Positions 35,456 to 44,346 of a stretch of DNA of 64,000 nt are shown piece after piece. The position numbers were made by a program, and so were the translations under genes. The notes beneath the pieces were generated by a model. That model was not told where the DNA came from and did no database searches. It saw only the letters and a program-made list of their open reading frames with translations. Origin of the DNA: Amycolatopsis methanolica 239 (GTDB taxonomy: Bacteria; Actinomycetota; Actinomycetes; Mycobacteriales; Pseudonocardiaceae). Location of the stretch: positions 3,348,001-3,412,000 of the forward strand of contig NZ_CP009110.1 in NCBI RefSeq assembly GCF_000739085.1, read 5' to 3'. Numbering within the stretch: the stretch's first letter is position 1; every line of letters begins with the position of its first letter.

Positions 35456-36796
35456 TCAAGTGGTCCGGCCGGCCAGCACCCGGACCAGGGCCACGACCAC
35501 GGCCCGCGTCCCCGGTGGCAGCATCGCCGCCGGGGACGCTCCGGGCGCGTCGCGCGGCACCCGCACGCGGAGCGCGCCCGGCAGGATCCGGAACCGCAGC
35601 GGCGGCGCCAGCCGCACCGCCTCACCGTCGACGCCCGCCTCGACCGCGCGCAGCCCCGACTCGACCACGAACTCCGGCGCCGACCACGACCGGTACCCGG
35701 GGAACCGGGAGATCCGGCCCGCCATCTCGGCCGAGACCAGCCGCGGGACCTCGGCCGCGCGGTCGACCGTCACGGTGACGACGCCGAGCGATCCGCGGTC
35801 CAGCCGTTCCCGCGTGCCGAACCCGCTCAGGTGCTCCAGCCGGTAGGGGCCGTTGGACACCAGCACGACGTCGGCCGACTCGCTGCGGGTCCCGTCCGGC
35901 AGGCCGAACCTGAGGTCGGGCCGCGGCGCGTCCGGGCCGAGCAGGCGGGGCAGCTCCCGGGCGGCCGTCGCCGCCTTCGCGTCCCGGTAGTCGGGCGACT
36001 GGACGACCGAGGCGTAGACACCGAGCGAGACGTTGTTGACGAACACCCGGCCGTTGAGCTCGGCCAGGTCGATGCGGCGTTCCAGCGCGTCGCCGAACGC
36101 GGCCAGCGCCGCGGGCACGTCCTCCCGGTCCAGCCCCAGGTCGAGCGCGAGGTGGTTGCGGGTGCCCGCCGGGACGCAGACGAACGCCAGGCCGTGCTGC
36201 CTGGCCACGTCGGCGACCAGCGCCTGCGACCCGTCGCCGCCCGCCATGCCGAGCACGTCGGCGCCGCCGGCGGCCGCCTGTTCGGCCAGGGACCGCAGGT
36301 CGTCGCCGGGGCGCAGCTCGATCGGCTCCACGCCGAGCGCGCGGGCCCGCTCCGCCAGCCCGAACCGGGCCGCCTTCCCGCCGCCCGACCGCGGGTTCAG
36401 GATCAGCACCCCGCGCCGGGCGGGGCCGACGGGCGTGCCGTCGGTGGACGGGGGGTGCCCGAGTGCGGCCCGCGTCGCGGCCCCGGACAGCGCGACCAGC
36501 ACGACCACCACCAGGAACCACAGGTAGGCACGAAGGTCCGGGAGCGCCACCGTCGCGGCCAGCGCGAGTAGCGCGACGGCGGTGGCCAGGACGCGCCGCG
36601 GTCCGCGCCGCACCAGCGCCGCCCAGGCGGCCGCCACGGCAACCCCCACGAGCACCGCCGCGAGCACGAGTTCGAGCGGGTCCCGCAGTAGCACCAGGAC
36701 TGTGACGGCGAGCGCCGCGGCGCCCGCGAGCAGAGCGGCGAGCGCGAACCAGCGCCGCGCCGCGGGAGAGCGAACCGCATGCCCGGTCATCGCCAC
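35456..36796 (-). CDS. Diacylglycerol kinase-family lipid kinase with membrane N-terminus
   Basis: 446 residues from the GTG at 36796 (GGGAGG 6 bases upstream). Four hydrophobic helices fill the first 110 residues. The catalytic domain follows: GVLILNPRSGGGKAA, MAGGDGSQALVADVA (the GGDGT-like loop) and VPAGTRNHLALDLG. The C-terminal YegS/DAGK domain holds VFVNNVSLGVYASVV and SNGPYRLEHLSGFG. It would phosphorylate a lipid such as diacylglycerol at the membrane. The membrane-fused form is common in actinomycetes. Divergent from the DUF2252 gene. Confidence 0.87.
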   Translation of the reverse strand: MAMTGHAVRSPAARRWFALAALLAGAAALAVTVLVLLRDPLELVLAAVLVGVAVAAAWAALVRRGPRRVLATAVALLALAATVALPDLRAYLWFLVVVVLVALSGAATRAALGHPPSTDGTPVGPARRGVLILNPRSGGGKAARFGLAERARALGVEPIELRPGDDLRSLAEQAAAGGADVLGMAGGDGSQALVADVARQHGLAFVCVPAGTRNHLALDLGLDREDVPAALAAFGDALERRIDLAELNGRVFVNNVSLGVYASVVQSPDYRDAKAATAARELPRLLGPDAPRPDLRFGLPDGTRSESADVVLVSNGPYRLEHLSGFGTRERLDRGSLGVVTVTVDRAAEVPRLVSAEMAGRISRFPGYRSWSAPEFVVESGLRAVEAGVDGEAVRLAPPLRFRILPGALRVRVPRDAPGASPAAMLPPGTRAVVVALVRVLAGRTT

Positions 36797-36841
36797 ACAC
36801 CGCCTCCCGTAGCAGGGCCACCACTGTCCCCGCGGGGCCGG

Positions 36842-36861
36842 GGACCGGCCTCACCCGGTCC
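36842..36861. promoter_or_regulatory. GGACCGG-N6-CCGGTCC palindrome with TCACCC
   Basis: Perfect 7-base arms with a 6-base spacer between the lipid kinase and DUF2252 genes; the spacer and right arm contain TCACCC (36851-36856), the element shared with other promoters of this island. It lies 41-60 bases from the DUF2252 start. Confidence 0.45.
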
Positions 36862-36901
36862 GGAGGAGGCGTCCGGCGGCGGCGGCGCGGACCGTGCCCG
36901 G

Positions 36902-38335
36902 ATGACACGCACGACGACACGCACGACGACGCCACTGGCCGCCGTGGACGGCGCCGGCCTGACCCGCGCCGAGCGGACCGAACGAGGAAAGGCCGCGCGG
37001 ACGCGGGTTCCGCGGTCCAGTCACGCCGCCTGGACCCGCGACGGGCCCGGGCCGCTGGAACTGCTCGCCGGCCAGGACGCCTCCCGCGTGCCCGAATTGG
37101 TGCCCATCCGCTACGGGCGGATGGCGGTCACGCCCTTCACCTACTTCCGCGGCGCCGCGCTGCCGATGGCCGCCGACCTGGCAGGCACGCCGGTCACCGG
37201 GTTCACGGTGCAGGCCTGCGGCGACGCCCACCTGATGAACTTCGGTCTCTACGCCTCGCCGGAACGGCGCCTGGTCTTCGACATCAACGACTTCGACGAG
37301 ACGCTGCCCGGGCCGTGGGAGTGGGACGTCAAGCGGCTGGCGGCGAGCGTCGAGGTCGCCGGGCGGGACAACGGCGACACCGGCAGGCAGCGGACGACCG
37401 CCGTGCTCGCGGCGGTCGGTGAGTACCGCCGCGCGCTGCGCGAGTTCGCCGCGAGCACCGCGCTGGAGGTCTGGTACGCCCACGCCGACGTCGAGACCGT
37501 GCGCGCGCTATACGCCGGCGAGCTCACGGCCGGGCGGCGCCGCCGCCTGGACCGGACCGTCGCCAAGGCCCGCGGCGCCGACCACACCGGCTCGTTGCGG
37601 CGGTTCGCCGTGGCCGACGGCGGGCGGATGCGGATCGTCCCGGACGAGCCGCGGATCATCCCGCTGGACCGCGTCGCGGGCGGCGGGGTGGATCCGGCCG
37701 AGACGGCGGAGCGGCTGGACGCGATCCTGCAGGCGTACCGGCGCTCGCTGGAGCCGGAACGGCGCGCGCTGCTGGACCGCTACGCGGTCGCCGACATGGC
37801 GCTCAAGGTCGTGGGCGTCGGCAGTGTCGGCACCCGCTGCTGGATGATCCTGCTGCTCGGCAACGACGAACACGACCCGCTGTTCCTGCAGGCCAAGGAG
37901 GCAGGCGAATCGGTGCTGGAACGGTTCGCCGGGCCGAGCCGGTTCGGCAACGCCGGGCAGCGCGTCGTCGTCGGCCAGCGCCTGATGCAGACGGTGAGCG
38001 ACATCTTCCTCGGCTGGGTGCGGGTGCGCGGGTTCGACGAGCGCACCCGGGACTTCTACCTGCGCCAGCTGCGGGACTGGAAGGGGTCGGCGGCCGTGTC
38101 GGGCATGCGGCCGGAGGGGCTCGCCGCCTACGCGCGGTTGTGCGGCTGGACGCTGGCCAGGGCGCATGCGCGGTCCGGCGACTGCGTGGCGATCGCCGCC
38201 TACCTGGGGTCCTCGCCGGTCTTCGACCACGCGATCCGCGACTTCGCCACCGCGGCCGCCGACCAGAACGAGCGGGACCACGGCGCGCTGCGCGCGGCGA
38301 TCGACGAGGGGCGCATCGCCACCCGGGACGGGTGA
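36902..38335 (+). CDS. DUF2252 protein
   Basis: 477 residues. Kinase-like fold family (DUF2252): RMAVTPFTYFRGAALPMA, CGDAHLMNFGLYASPER, FDINDFDETLPGPWEWDVKR and VVGVGSVGTRCWMILLLGN. The GDxHxxN and DxDDF-like motifs recall aminoglycoside-phosphotransferase-type active sites, so a phosphotransfer role is possible, but no substrate is known. The start is the first ATG; no clear ribosome site is close, and a later start is possible. Confidence 0.86.
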   Translation: MTRTTTRTTTPLAAVDGAGLTRAERTERGKAARTRVPRSSHAAWTRDGPGPLELLAGQDASRVPELVPIRYGRMAVTPFTYFRGAALPMAADLAGTPVTGFTVQACGDAHLMNFGLYASPERRLVFDINDFDETLPGPWEWDVKRLAASVEVAGRDNGDTGRQRTTAVLAAVGEYRRALREFAASTALEVWYAHADVETVRALYAGELTAGRRRRLDRTVAKARGADHTGSLRRFAVADGGRMRIVPDEPRIIPLDRVAGGGVDPAETAERLDAILQAYRRSLEPERRALLDRYAVADMALKVVGVGSVGTRCWMILLLGNDEHDPLFLQAKEAGESVLERFAGPSRFGNAGQRVVVGQRLMQTVSDIFLGWVRVRGFDERTRDFYLRQLRDWKGSAAVSGMRPEGLAAYARLCGWTLARAHARSGDCVAIAAYLGSSPVFDHAIRDFATAAADQNERDHGALRAAIDEGRIATRDG

Positions 38336-38369
38336 GGCCGGCGCGGGCGGGCCGCGGCATGATGCCGGC

Positions 38370-38855
38370 ATGGTGGCAGCGGAGGGCCCACGGCCTGGTC
38401 CGGCCGCCGCGGATCTGGTGCTCGGCGGCGGCGCACTGGCCGTCACCGCGCTGCGGCGCCTGGCGCGCACGGCCCTCGCGCCCGTGCGGCCCGTGCTCGC
38501 GCCGGTGGTGCGGACCGAGAACTGGCCGCGCCCCCTGCGTGAGCTGGCCGAGGACGGGCAGCGGCGGCGGCAGGAGGCGGTCGCCCAGGGGGTGCGCCTG
38601 TTCCGCCGGGTCGCGCCCGTCGTGGTGGTGACCGTGCTCGACGAACTGGATCTGGCCGGGATCGCGCGCGGTGTGATCGAGGAGATCGACCTGCCGGAGA
38701 TCATCCGCACCTCGACCGGGTCGGTCGCGAGCGAGTCGGTGCGCGACGCGCGGATCCAGGCGATGGCCGCGGACGACGCGGTGGCCCGATGGGCGGGGCG
38801 GATCTTCGCCGCACGGCGGCGGCCGCTCCCGGCCGGGTATGACGCCGCGACCTGA
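38370..38855 (+). CDS. Conserved RDD-partner protein
   Basis: 161 residues. Basic and Ala-rich N-terminal half, then DLAGIARGVIEEIDLPEIIR and TGSVASESVRDARIQAMAAD. In many actinobacteria this second segment is the N-terminal part of the RDD protein itself; here it is a separate frame that overlaps the RDD gene by 17 bases, so the two products likely form one membrane unit. Function unknown. Confidence 0.75.
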   Translation: MVAAEGPRPGPAAADLVLGGGALAVTALRRLARTALAPVRPVLAPVVRTENWPRPLRELAEDGQRRRQEAVAQGVRLFRRVAPVVVVTVLDELDLAGIARGVIEEIDLPEIIRTSTGSVASESVRDARIQAMAADDAVARWAGRIFAARRRPLPAGYDAAT

Positions 38856-39384
38856 CGGCGGGCCCGGCGCGGCCTGGTTCGCCGCGCTGCCCGCACCCGC
38901 GCGTGCCCACCAGGGCAGGCCGGCCGGACTGGTCAGCCGCACCCTCGCCGCGGTCCTGGACTGCGTGGTGCTGGCACTGGCGCTCGCCGGCCTCTACCTG
39001 GGGTGGGCGGCGGTCGACTACTCGCTCGACCCGGTGCGGTTCACCTTCCCCGCGCCGACCCGGCTCGTGACGGTCGCCGTGGCCACCGGGGTCGCGGTGC
39101 TCTACCTCGCCGTGTGCTGGAGCGCGACCGGCCGCAGCTTCGGCGACCAGTTGCTCGCGCTGCGCGTGGTGGACCGCCGCGGACACCCACCCCGCCCGGT
39201 GCGGGCGCTGGCGCGGGCGGTCGCGTGCGTGTTCGTCCCGGTCGGCCTGCTGTGGGTGGTGACGGGTGGCCGCCGCCGGTCGCTGCAGGACCTCCTGCTG
39301 CGCACGTCGGTCGTCTACGACTGGAACCCCCGGCTCCGGCCGGTCTCACCCGGAACGAGTGACGCCGGGGACAGCCCGGCGTAG
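38839..39384 (+). CDS. RDD-family membrane protein
   Basis: 181 residues. The RDD signature is present: GLVSRTLAAVLDCVVLALAL with the R and D residues, then a second helix (TVAVATGVAVLYLAVCW) and TGRSFGDQLLALRVVDRRG. A third helix is VACVFVPVGLLWVV, followed by RRRSLQDLLLRTSVVYDW. RDD proteins may be ion/proton antiporters. Overlaps its partner gene upstream. Confidence 0.88.
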   Translation: MTPRPDGGPGAAWFAALPAPARAHQGRPAGLVSRTLAAVLDCVVLALALAGLYLGWAAVDYSLDPVRFTFPAPTRLVTVAVATGVAVLYLAVCWSATGRSFGDQLLALRVVDRRGHPPRPVRALARAVACVFVPVGLLWVVTGGRRRSLQDLLLRTSVVYDWNPRLRPVSPGTSDAGDSPA

Positions 39385-39425
39385 TCATCGTGGCGGGGTT
39401 TTCCGGACGAGGGGAGGCGATCGCG

Positions 39426-39899
39426 GTGGATGCTCGCGTGCGGTCCGCGGGGCTGGCACTGGGCGCCGCGGCCCTCCTGCTCGCATCGGCCTGCGGTGGG
39501 AACAGCGGTTCGTCCGGCTCACCACCGGCCACCACCAGCGCCGCGGCCGGCACCACCGCCTCGGCGACCCCCACGAGCCGTCCCGAATGCGCCGCTCTCG
39601 TGTCCACCGGGCAGGCGCTCGTCGACACGGTCACGCAGTTCGTCAACGGACAGGCGACCGGCCAACAGGTGCGCGTGGCTGTCCAGGAGCTGTCGGCGTC
39701 GGTCGAGGTCGTGCGCACGGTGGTGGGGGCGGACACCGCGGCCCGCCTGGACGAGGCGAAGGCCGCGCTGGGGCGCCTGCAGTCCGCGCTGACGGCGCAG
39801 CCACCCGACCTGCCGCAGGTGCGGGCGGCGGCGAACGACACGCTCGCGGTCCTGCGGGACGCCGCCACCCTGTGCCAGGCGAGCACGCCGAGCGGCTGA
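39426..39899 (+). CDS. Putative lipoprotein
   Basis: 157 residues from GTG 39426 after GAGGGGAGG. Signal peptide with lipobox LLASAC (Cys at about 23), then a Ser/Thr/Ala-rich linker, then a helical domain (ECAALVSTGQALVDTVTQFV onward) with regular heptads and one Cys pair (about C55 and C150). Surface-anchored and of unknown role. It ends one base before the opposite-strand gene. Confidence 0.78.
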   Translation: MDARVRSAGLALGAAALLLASACGGNSGSSGSPPATTSAAAGTTASATPTSRPECAALVSTGQALVDTVTQFVNGQATGQQVRVAVQELSASVEVVRTVVGADTAARLDEAKAALGRLQSALTAQPPDLPQVRAAANDTLAVLRDAATLCQASTPSG

Positions 39900-41225
39900 T
39901 CACCCCGTCGCGGCGGGCCGCTGCCCGCCGTCGGCGGGCCGAGGCTGGTCCAGGAACTGCAGCACGCCGAGGGCGAACACCAGCACCAGCGCGATCACCA
40001 GCACCGTGAGCCCGCTGGGGCTGCTCAGCGACACGAAGACCAGCACGGCGACGCCGAGCAGGCCGAACCGGAGCGCGGTGAGGTGCGCGTGCACCCACGG
40101 GCCGACCGGGCCGGTGCGCAACCCGGCCTTGGCCCCGCCGCGGCGCAGCCAGCCGATCGCCTTCACCGCGCCCCGGCGGACCCCCACGGCCGTGGCCGAC
40201 GGACCGGCCAGGAACGCGCCCAGCGCGACCACCAGGCCGATGGCGAACACCAGCCGCAGGCCGTCCCGCAGGAACCGGACGATCAGGTCGTAGGAGACCC
40301 CGGCGGCCACGGTCGCGCGCGGCGGCACGGCGCCGACCAGCACACCCCGGGTGATCAGCAGCGCCGCGGCGATCACCAGCATCCCCAGCGACACGCCCAG
40401 GCCGGCGCCGATCAGGGCGCGCCGGTGGTGCCGGGCGACGTAGACGCCCAGGGCGATCAGCGCGAGTGCGACCCACGGCAGCCAGGTGGCCGCCTTGTCC
40501 AGCAGCGAGTAGCCGTTCTTCGCCCGTTCCAGGGTGGTGGCGTCGGTGATCGCGATCGTCGGGTGGACGTCGGGAATCCGGCTCGCCACGCCGAACCCGG
40601 ACTGCACCAGCTGGTTCTTGGCCTCGGTGATGAACGGCGCGAGGTCCAGCCGCACCTGGCCGTCGGACACCACCACCGCCTCGCTCTGGCCGGACAGCAC
40701 CGCGTTCATCTGCTCGCTGGCCGTGCGCAGCGAGCGGTCCCACAGTTCGGCGACCCGGGGGCCGGACACGATGCCCGCGACCCGGTCGTGCACGAACCCG
40801 CGCAGGCTCGACTCCAGCGGCCCGGCGAGCCCCTGCAAGCGGTCGGTGACCGCGGGCGGGACGCCCTGGGCGCTGAGCACACCGAGCGCGTCGGAGGTCA
40901 ACTCGGGCACGTTGACGTACTCGAACACGGTCGCGGTGACCCGGTCGGTGATCGCGGTCTGCACCGACGGTTCCCGGATGATGGGGCTGGTCGTTTCGAC
41001 GAAGCGGTCGGTGTTGGCCACCTGGTTGTGCACCCAGACGGTCAGCAGGGCGACCGGCATCAGCAGGCACCCCAGCGTCAGGATCACGCCCGCGCCCAGC
41101 GAACGCCAGCGGATCCGCCGTCGCGGCGGGCGCTCCCGCAGCGTGGCGACTTCCGCGCGCAACCGGTCCAGTTCCGCGCGCTCGCCGTCGGTCAGCGGCG
41201 TGGCGCGGCTCGAGGTGTCAGTCAT
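39900..41225 (-). CDS. Conserved actinobacterial integral membrane protein
   Basis: 441 residues. A short Glu/Arg-rich coiled segment (about 12-35) precedes the first helix (GAGVILTLGCLLMPVALLTVW). An extracytoplasmic domain of about 150 residues follows, with FVETTSPIIREPSVQTAITD and GFVHDRVAGIVSGPRVAELW. Then come four to five more helices and a short tail. Widespread in actinobacteria, no known function. The start overlaps the stop of the 77-residue gene upstream. Confidence 0.8.
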   Translation of the reverse strand: MTDTSSRATPLTDGERAELDRLRAEVATLRERPPRRRIRWRSLGAGVILTLGCLLMPVALLTVWVHNQVANTDRFVETTSPIIREPSVQTAITDRVTATVFEYVNVPELTSDALGVLSAQGVPPAVTDRLQGLAGPLESSLRGFVHDRVAGIVSGPRVAELWDRSLRTASEQMNAVLSGQSEAVVVSDGQVRLDLAPFITEAKNQLVQSGFGVASRIPDVHPTIAITDATTLERAKNGYSLLDKAATWLPWVALALIALGVYVARHHRRALIGAGLGVSLGMLVIAAALLITRGVLVGAVPPRATVAAGVSYDLIVRFLRDGLRLVFAIGLVVALGAFLAGPSATAVGVRRGAVKAIGWLRRGGAKAGLRTGPVGPWVHAHLTALRFGLLGVAVLVFVSLSSPSGLTVLVIALVLVFALGVLQFLDQPRPADGGQRPAATG

Positions 41226-41451
41226 CACCGGCCTCCGTTCTGGGCAGCTCGGGGATCCGGTGCACCGACACGATCTGCAGGCCGAAGTCCTCCAGCAGCA
41301 ACAGCAACCCGTGCAGGTGCGCCTGGTCGGAGACCGCGCCGTAGATGATGGTCTCCGGCGGAGCGGGGACGACGCGCACCTCGCTGAACTCGCCCACCGC
41401 CTGCCGCAGCTGCGGTGAGCACCGCCCGTGGACACGGAACTCGTAGTTCAT
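41218..41451 (-). CDS. Small conserved protein
   Basis: 77 residues; a GAGG-type site precedes ATG 41451. The pattern YEFRVHGRCSPQLRQAVGEF, VVPAPPETIIYGAVSDQAHL and LLEDFGLQIVSVHRIP suggests a small beta-alpha-beta (ACT/ferredoxin-like) fold. It overlaps the membrane protein gene by 8 bases, so translation is coupled. Possibly a cytoplasmic regulator of that protein; this is inference from context only. Confidence 0.7.
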   Translation of the reverse strand: MNYEFRVHGRCSPQLRQAVGEFSEVRVVPAPPETIIYGAVSDQAHLHGLLLLLEDFGLQIVSVHRIPELPRTEAGDD

Positions 41452-41629
41452 CTCCGGCACGACTCCGCCTCCTCGAGCAGGTGGGGCGACGGCATCCGGC
41501 CGCGGCCCGGCAGCGCCACACTCCGTGCCGGGCGGCCCGCTTTCCTCGCCTGCCCTGGGTGAGATGCTGCTGGCCGCTGGAAAGGGCCGCGCCGGATGCC
41601 CACACTGGGAACCGGCGAGAGGGAGTGTG

Positions 41630-44296
41630 ATGCAGGACCCGGGGAGCGGGGAGGAACGCGGGCGCGTGCCGAGGAGCAAGATCACCGCGCCCGATCTTCC
41701 CGCGCACTTCGTCTCCCGTCCCCGGTTGCTGGCCCTGCTCGACCGCGCCACCGCTCCGGTCACCGTCGTCCGCGCGCCCGCCGGCGCGGGCAAGACCCTG
41801 CTGCTCGCCGAATGGGCGCGCAGCTACGGGGCCGGCCCGGCGGCGATGGTGTCGCTCGATCCGGACGACCGCGACGACCACCGGTTCTGGTCGGCGGTCC
41901 TCGACGCGTTCGCCGCCGGACCGGGAATCCCGCCCGGCAGCCCGTTGCGCACGCTGAGCGTGCCCCGGGACCCCGCCGCCGACCCCGGTTTTCTCGCCGA
42001 GGTCCTCGACGCGCTGGACGACCTGCCCCGGCAGGCGCTGCTGATCCTGGACGACGTGGAGGCGCTCGTCGGCGCGGGACAGCGGACCGCGCTGGACGCA
42101 CTGGTGCGGCACCAGCCGGCCGGCCTGCGGCTGGTGCTCTCCGGGCGGCGCGAACCGCGGCTGCCGCTGGCCCGTCTGCGGCTGTCGGACCAGCTCTCCG
42201 AAATCGGCGCCGACGACCTGCGGTTCACCACGTCCGAGATGCGGGCGTTGTTCGCCGTCAGCGGCGGTGACGTGCCGGCGCAGGTGCTCGGCAGGCTGGA
42301 CGAGGAGGCCGAGGGCTGGGCGGTCGCGCTGCGGCTGGCCGCCGCGGCGGCCGTGCGCGAGGGCGGTCTCGACGAGTTCTTCGCCGGGCACGACCGGGCG
42401 CTGGAGGAGTACCTGGACCAGGAGGTGCTGGCCGGGTTCGACGAGGGCGTGCGGGAATTCCTGCGGCTGATCAGCGTGTGCGCGGACACTTCACCGGCGC
42501 TGGCCGCCGCGCTGGCGGGCCGGTCCGACGCCGCGGCCGTGCTGCACGACCTCGCCGGGGCCGGTGTCGTCGTGCGGGAAACGGGCGGGGAGGACGGTTA
42601 CCGGATCCTGCCGCTGCTGCGCACCTACCTGCTCGCCGATCTCGCGCGGCGCGACCCGGACCGGCTGGCGGGCCAGCACCGGCTGGCCGCGGCGTGGTTC
42701 GAGGGCCGGGGCGACGCCGCGCAGGCGCTGCTGCACTCCGCCCGCGCCCCGGACTCCGCCCGCACGGCCGCCCTGCTGCGGACCGACGCGGTGCCGCTCT
42801 TCCTCGCCGGCGAGCACACCGTGCTGCGGGAGGCGCTCGGGGTCCTCGGCGAAACACCGGTGGCGCGAGAGCCACGGCTGGCGCTGCTCGCGGCGGCGCT
42901 CAGCCTCGAGGCCGGCGAGACCGGCACGGCGGAGCTGCACCTGCGCCACGCGGAGGACGCGTGGCCCGCCGAGCCGCCGCCGGAACTCGTGGTGCTCCGG
43001 CAGCTCGCCCGGTCCCGCCGGGCCCAGCTGGACGGTGACCGGACCGAAATGGCGAGCGCCGCGCGCGAGGTGGACCCGGAACTCGCCCGCGGCACGGATC
43101 TGGAGGCCCTGGCCGGGCTGCAGCGCGAAACGGAGGTGCTGCTGACCGGCGAGCGGGCCGGAGCTCGGGACCACGTCGGCGCTGTCGCGAGCCGGGCCGG
43201 GGCGACCGGCCAGCGCCACGTCGAGGTCCGCGCGCTGACGATGCTCGGCGAACTCGCCGTCCTGGACGGAGACTTCCCGGCGGTGGACCGGATCGGCGAA
43301 CGCCTCGACTCCGTGGCGGTGAGCGCCCGGGGCACGATCGAAAGCGCGACCACCGGCGTGGTCCGCGCCTACCGCGCCCTGCTGCGGGCGGAACCCGAGG
43401 AGTGCGCGCGGCTCGTCGTGCAGACCACGCGCGCGGTCGACGGCGTGGCCGCGCGGATCGGGGGGAACCTGCTGGTGGCCGCGGAGATGCTCGGCGGCGC
43501 CGCGCAGTTCGACACCGGCGACTGGCAGGGCGGCCTGCGGCGGATGCGCCACGTGCGGCTCGGGCTCGGCGGCCGCGCACTGCAGCCGGAGTACGCCGCG
43601 GTCTCGGGTGTGCTCGAGCACCGGGCCGCCCTGCTGGCCGGCGCGGCCGACCACGCCCGGGAAGTGGTGGCCTGGTGCCTGAACGAGATCGGGCGGACCT
43701 CCGAGCTCCTCCTGATGCGGGCGCGTGTGCAGATCGCGCTGGGCAGGCACGGGCCCGCGGCCAAGGCCCTGCAGCCCGTCGTCGACGGCAGCGTCACGGC
43801 CGTGCTGCCGTGGTCGGGCATCGAGGCGCGCCTGCTGCGCACCCGGATCGTGCTGCACCACGGCGACCTCGACACCGCACGGCGGCTGGTGGCCGAGGCA
43901 CTGGCCGATGCGGAACGCCTCGACGTCTGGCGGCCCTTCGTGTTCGCGCCGGAGGAGGTGATCTCCGTGCTGATCGGACTGCTCGGCAGGCTCGGCGGGC
44001 GGGAGGCCTTCGCCGCGAAACTCCTGGAACGCAGGCGGAGCCTGGGCGGCAGCGCGATGCCCGAGCCGCTCACCGAACGCGAGCGCAGCGTGCTGCGGCT
44101 GCTGCCCACGTTGCGGTCCGTCGAAGAGATCGCCCAGGACCTGACCGTGTCGCCCAACACGGTGAAGACGCACGTGCGCGGGATCTACGCGAAACTGGGC
44201 GTGCACCGGCGGCGGGACGCCGTCGCGGTGGCGATCGCGCGCGGGCTCCTCGATGTGCACGGCGCGGAACCGGGGGAACGAGGACCCGTCCGGTGA
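41630..44296 (+). CDS. LAL/MalT-type LuxR regulator (first of two)
   Basis: 888 residues. N-terminal KITAPDLPAHFVSRPRLLAL leads into a STAND ATPase with Walker A APAGAGKT (Lys55) and Walker B LLILDDVEAL. A TPR-like helical middle follows, then a C-terminal LuxR helix-turn-helix: LTERERSVLRLLPTLRSVEE and LTVSPNTVKTHVRGIYAKLG. It activates transcription after sensing an inducer with ATP. GAGAGGGAG precedes the ATG. A paralogue follows 50 bases downstream. Confidence 0.92.
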   Translation: MQDPGSGEERGRVPRSKITAPDLPAHFVSRPRLLALLDRATAPVTVVRAPAGAGKTLLLAEWARSYGAGPAAMVSLDPDDRDDHRFWSAVLDAFAAGPGIPPGSPLRTLSVPRDPAADPGFLAEVLDALDDLPRQALLILDDVEALVGAGQRTALDALVRHQPAGLRLVLSGRREPRLPLARLRLSDQLSEIGADDLRFTTSEMRALFAVSGGDVPAQVLGRLDEEAEGWAVALRLAAAAAVREGGLDEFFAGHDRALEEYLDQEVLAGFDEGVREFLRLISVCADTSPALAAALAGRSDAAAVLHDLAGAGVVVRETGGEDGYRILPLLRTYLLADLARRDPDRLAGQHRLAAAWFEGRGDAAQALLHSARAPDSARTAALLRTDAVPLFLAGEHTVLREALGVLGETPVAREPRLALLAAALSLEAGETGTAELHLRHAEDAWPAEPPPELVVLRQLARSRRAQLDGDRTEMASAAREVDPELARGTDLEALAGLQRETEVLLTGERAGARDHVGAVASRAGATGQRHVEVRALTMLGELAVLDGDFPAVDRIGERLDSVAVSARGTIESATTGVVRAYRALLRAEPEECARLVVQTTRAVDGVAARIGGNLLVAAEMLGGAAQFDTGDWQGGLRRMRHVRLGLGGRALQPEYAAVSGVLEHRAALLAGAADHAREVVAWCLNEIGRTSELLLMRARVQIALGRHGPAAKALQPVVDGSVTAVLPWSGIEARLLRTRIVLHHGDLDTARRLVAEALADAERLDVWRPFVFAPEEVISVLIGLLGRLGGREAFAAKLLERRRSLGGSAMPEPLTERERSVLRLLPTLRSVEEIAQDLTVSPNTVKTHVRGIYAKLGVHRRRDAVAVAIARGLLDVHGAEPGERGPVR

Positions 44297-44310
44297 GGAC
44301 CCTTGGCCCT
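44296..44310. promoter_or_regulatory. Imperfect palindrome between the two LAL genes
   Basis: AGGACCCTTGGCCCT has AGGACC/GGCCCT arms (5 of 6 pairs) around CTT. It lies 37 bases before the second LAL start and suits an autoregulatory site. It is not a good DosR/DevR box. Confidence 0.25.
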
Positions 44311-44346
44311 ACCCGGCCTCGCTGTCCGGCCATAGTTTCTTCAGTC

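Noticed and set aside
44296..44310. A DosR/DevR box before the second LAL gene
   Set aside because: Arms and spacing do not match the GGGACT-type consensus; kept only as a weak palindrome.
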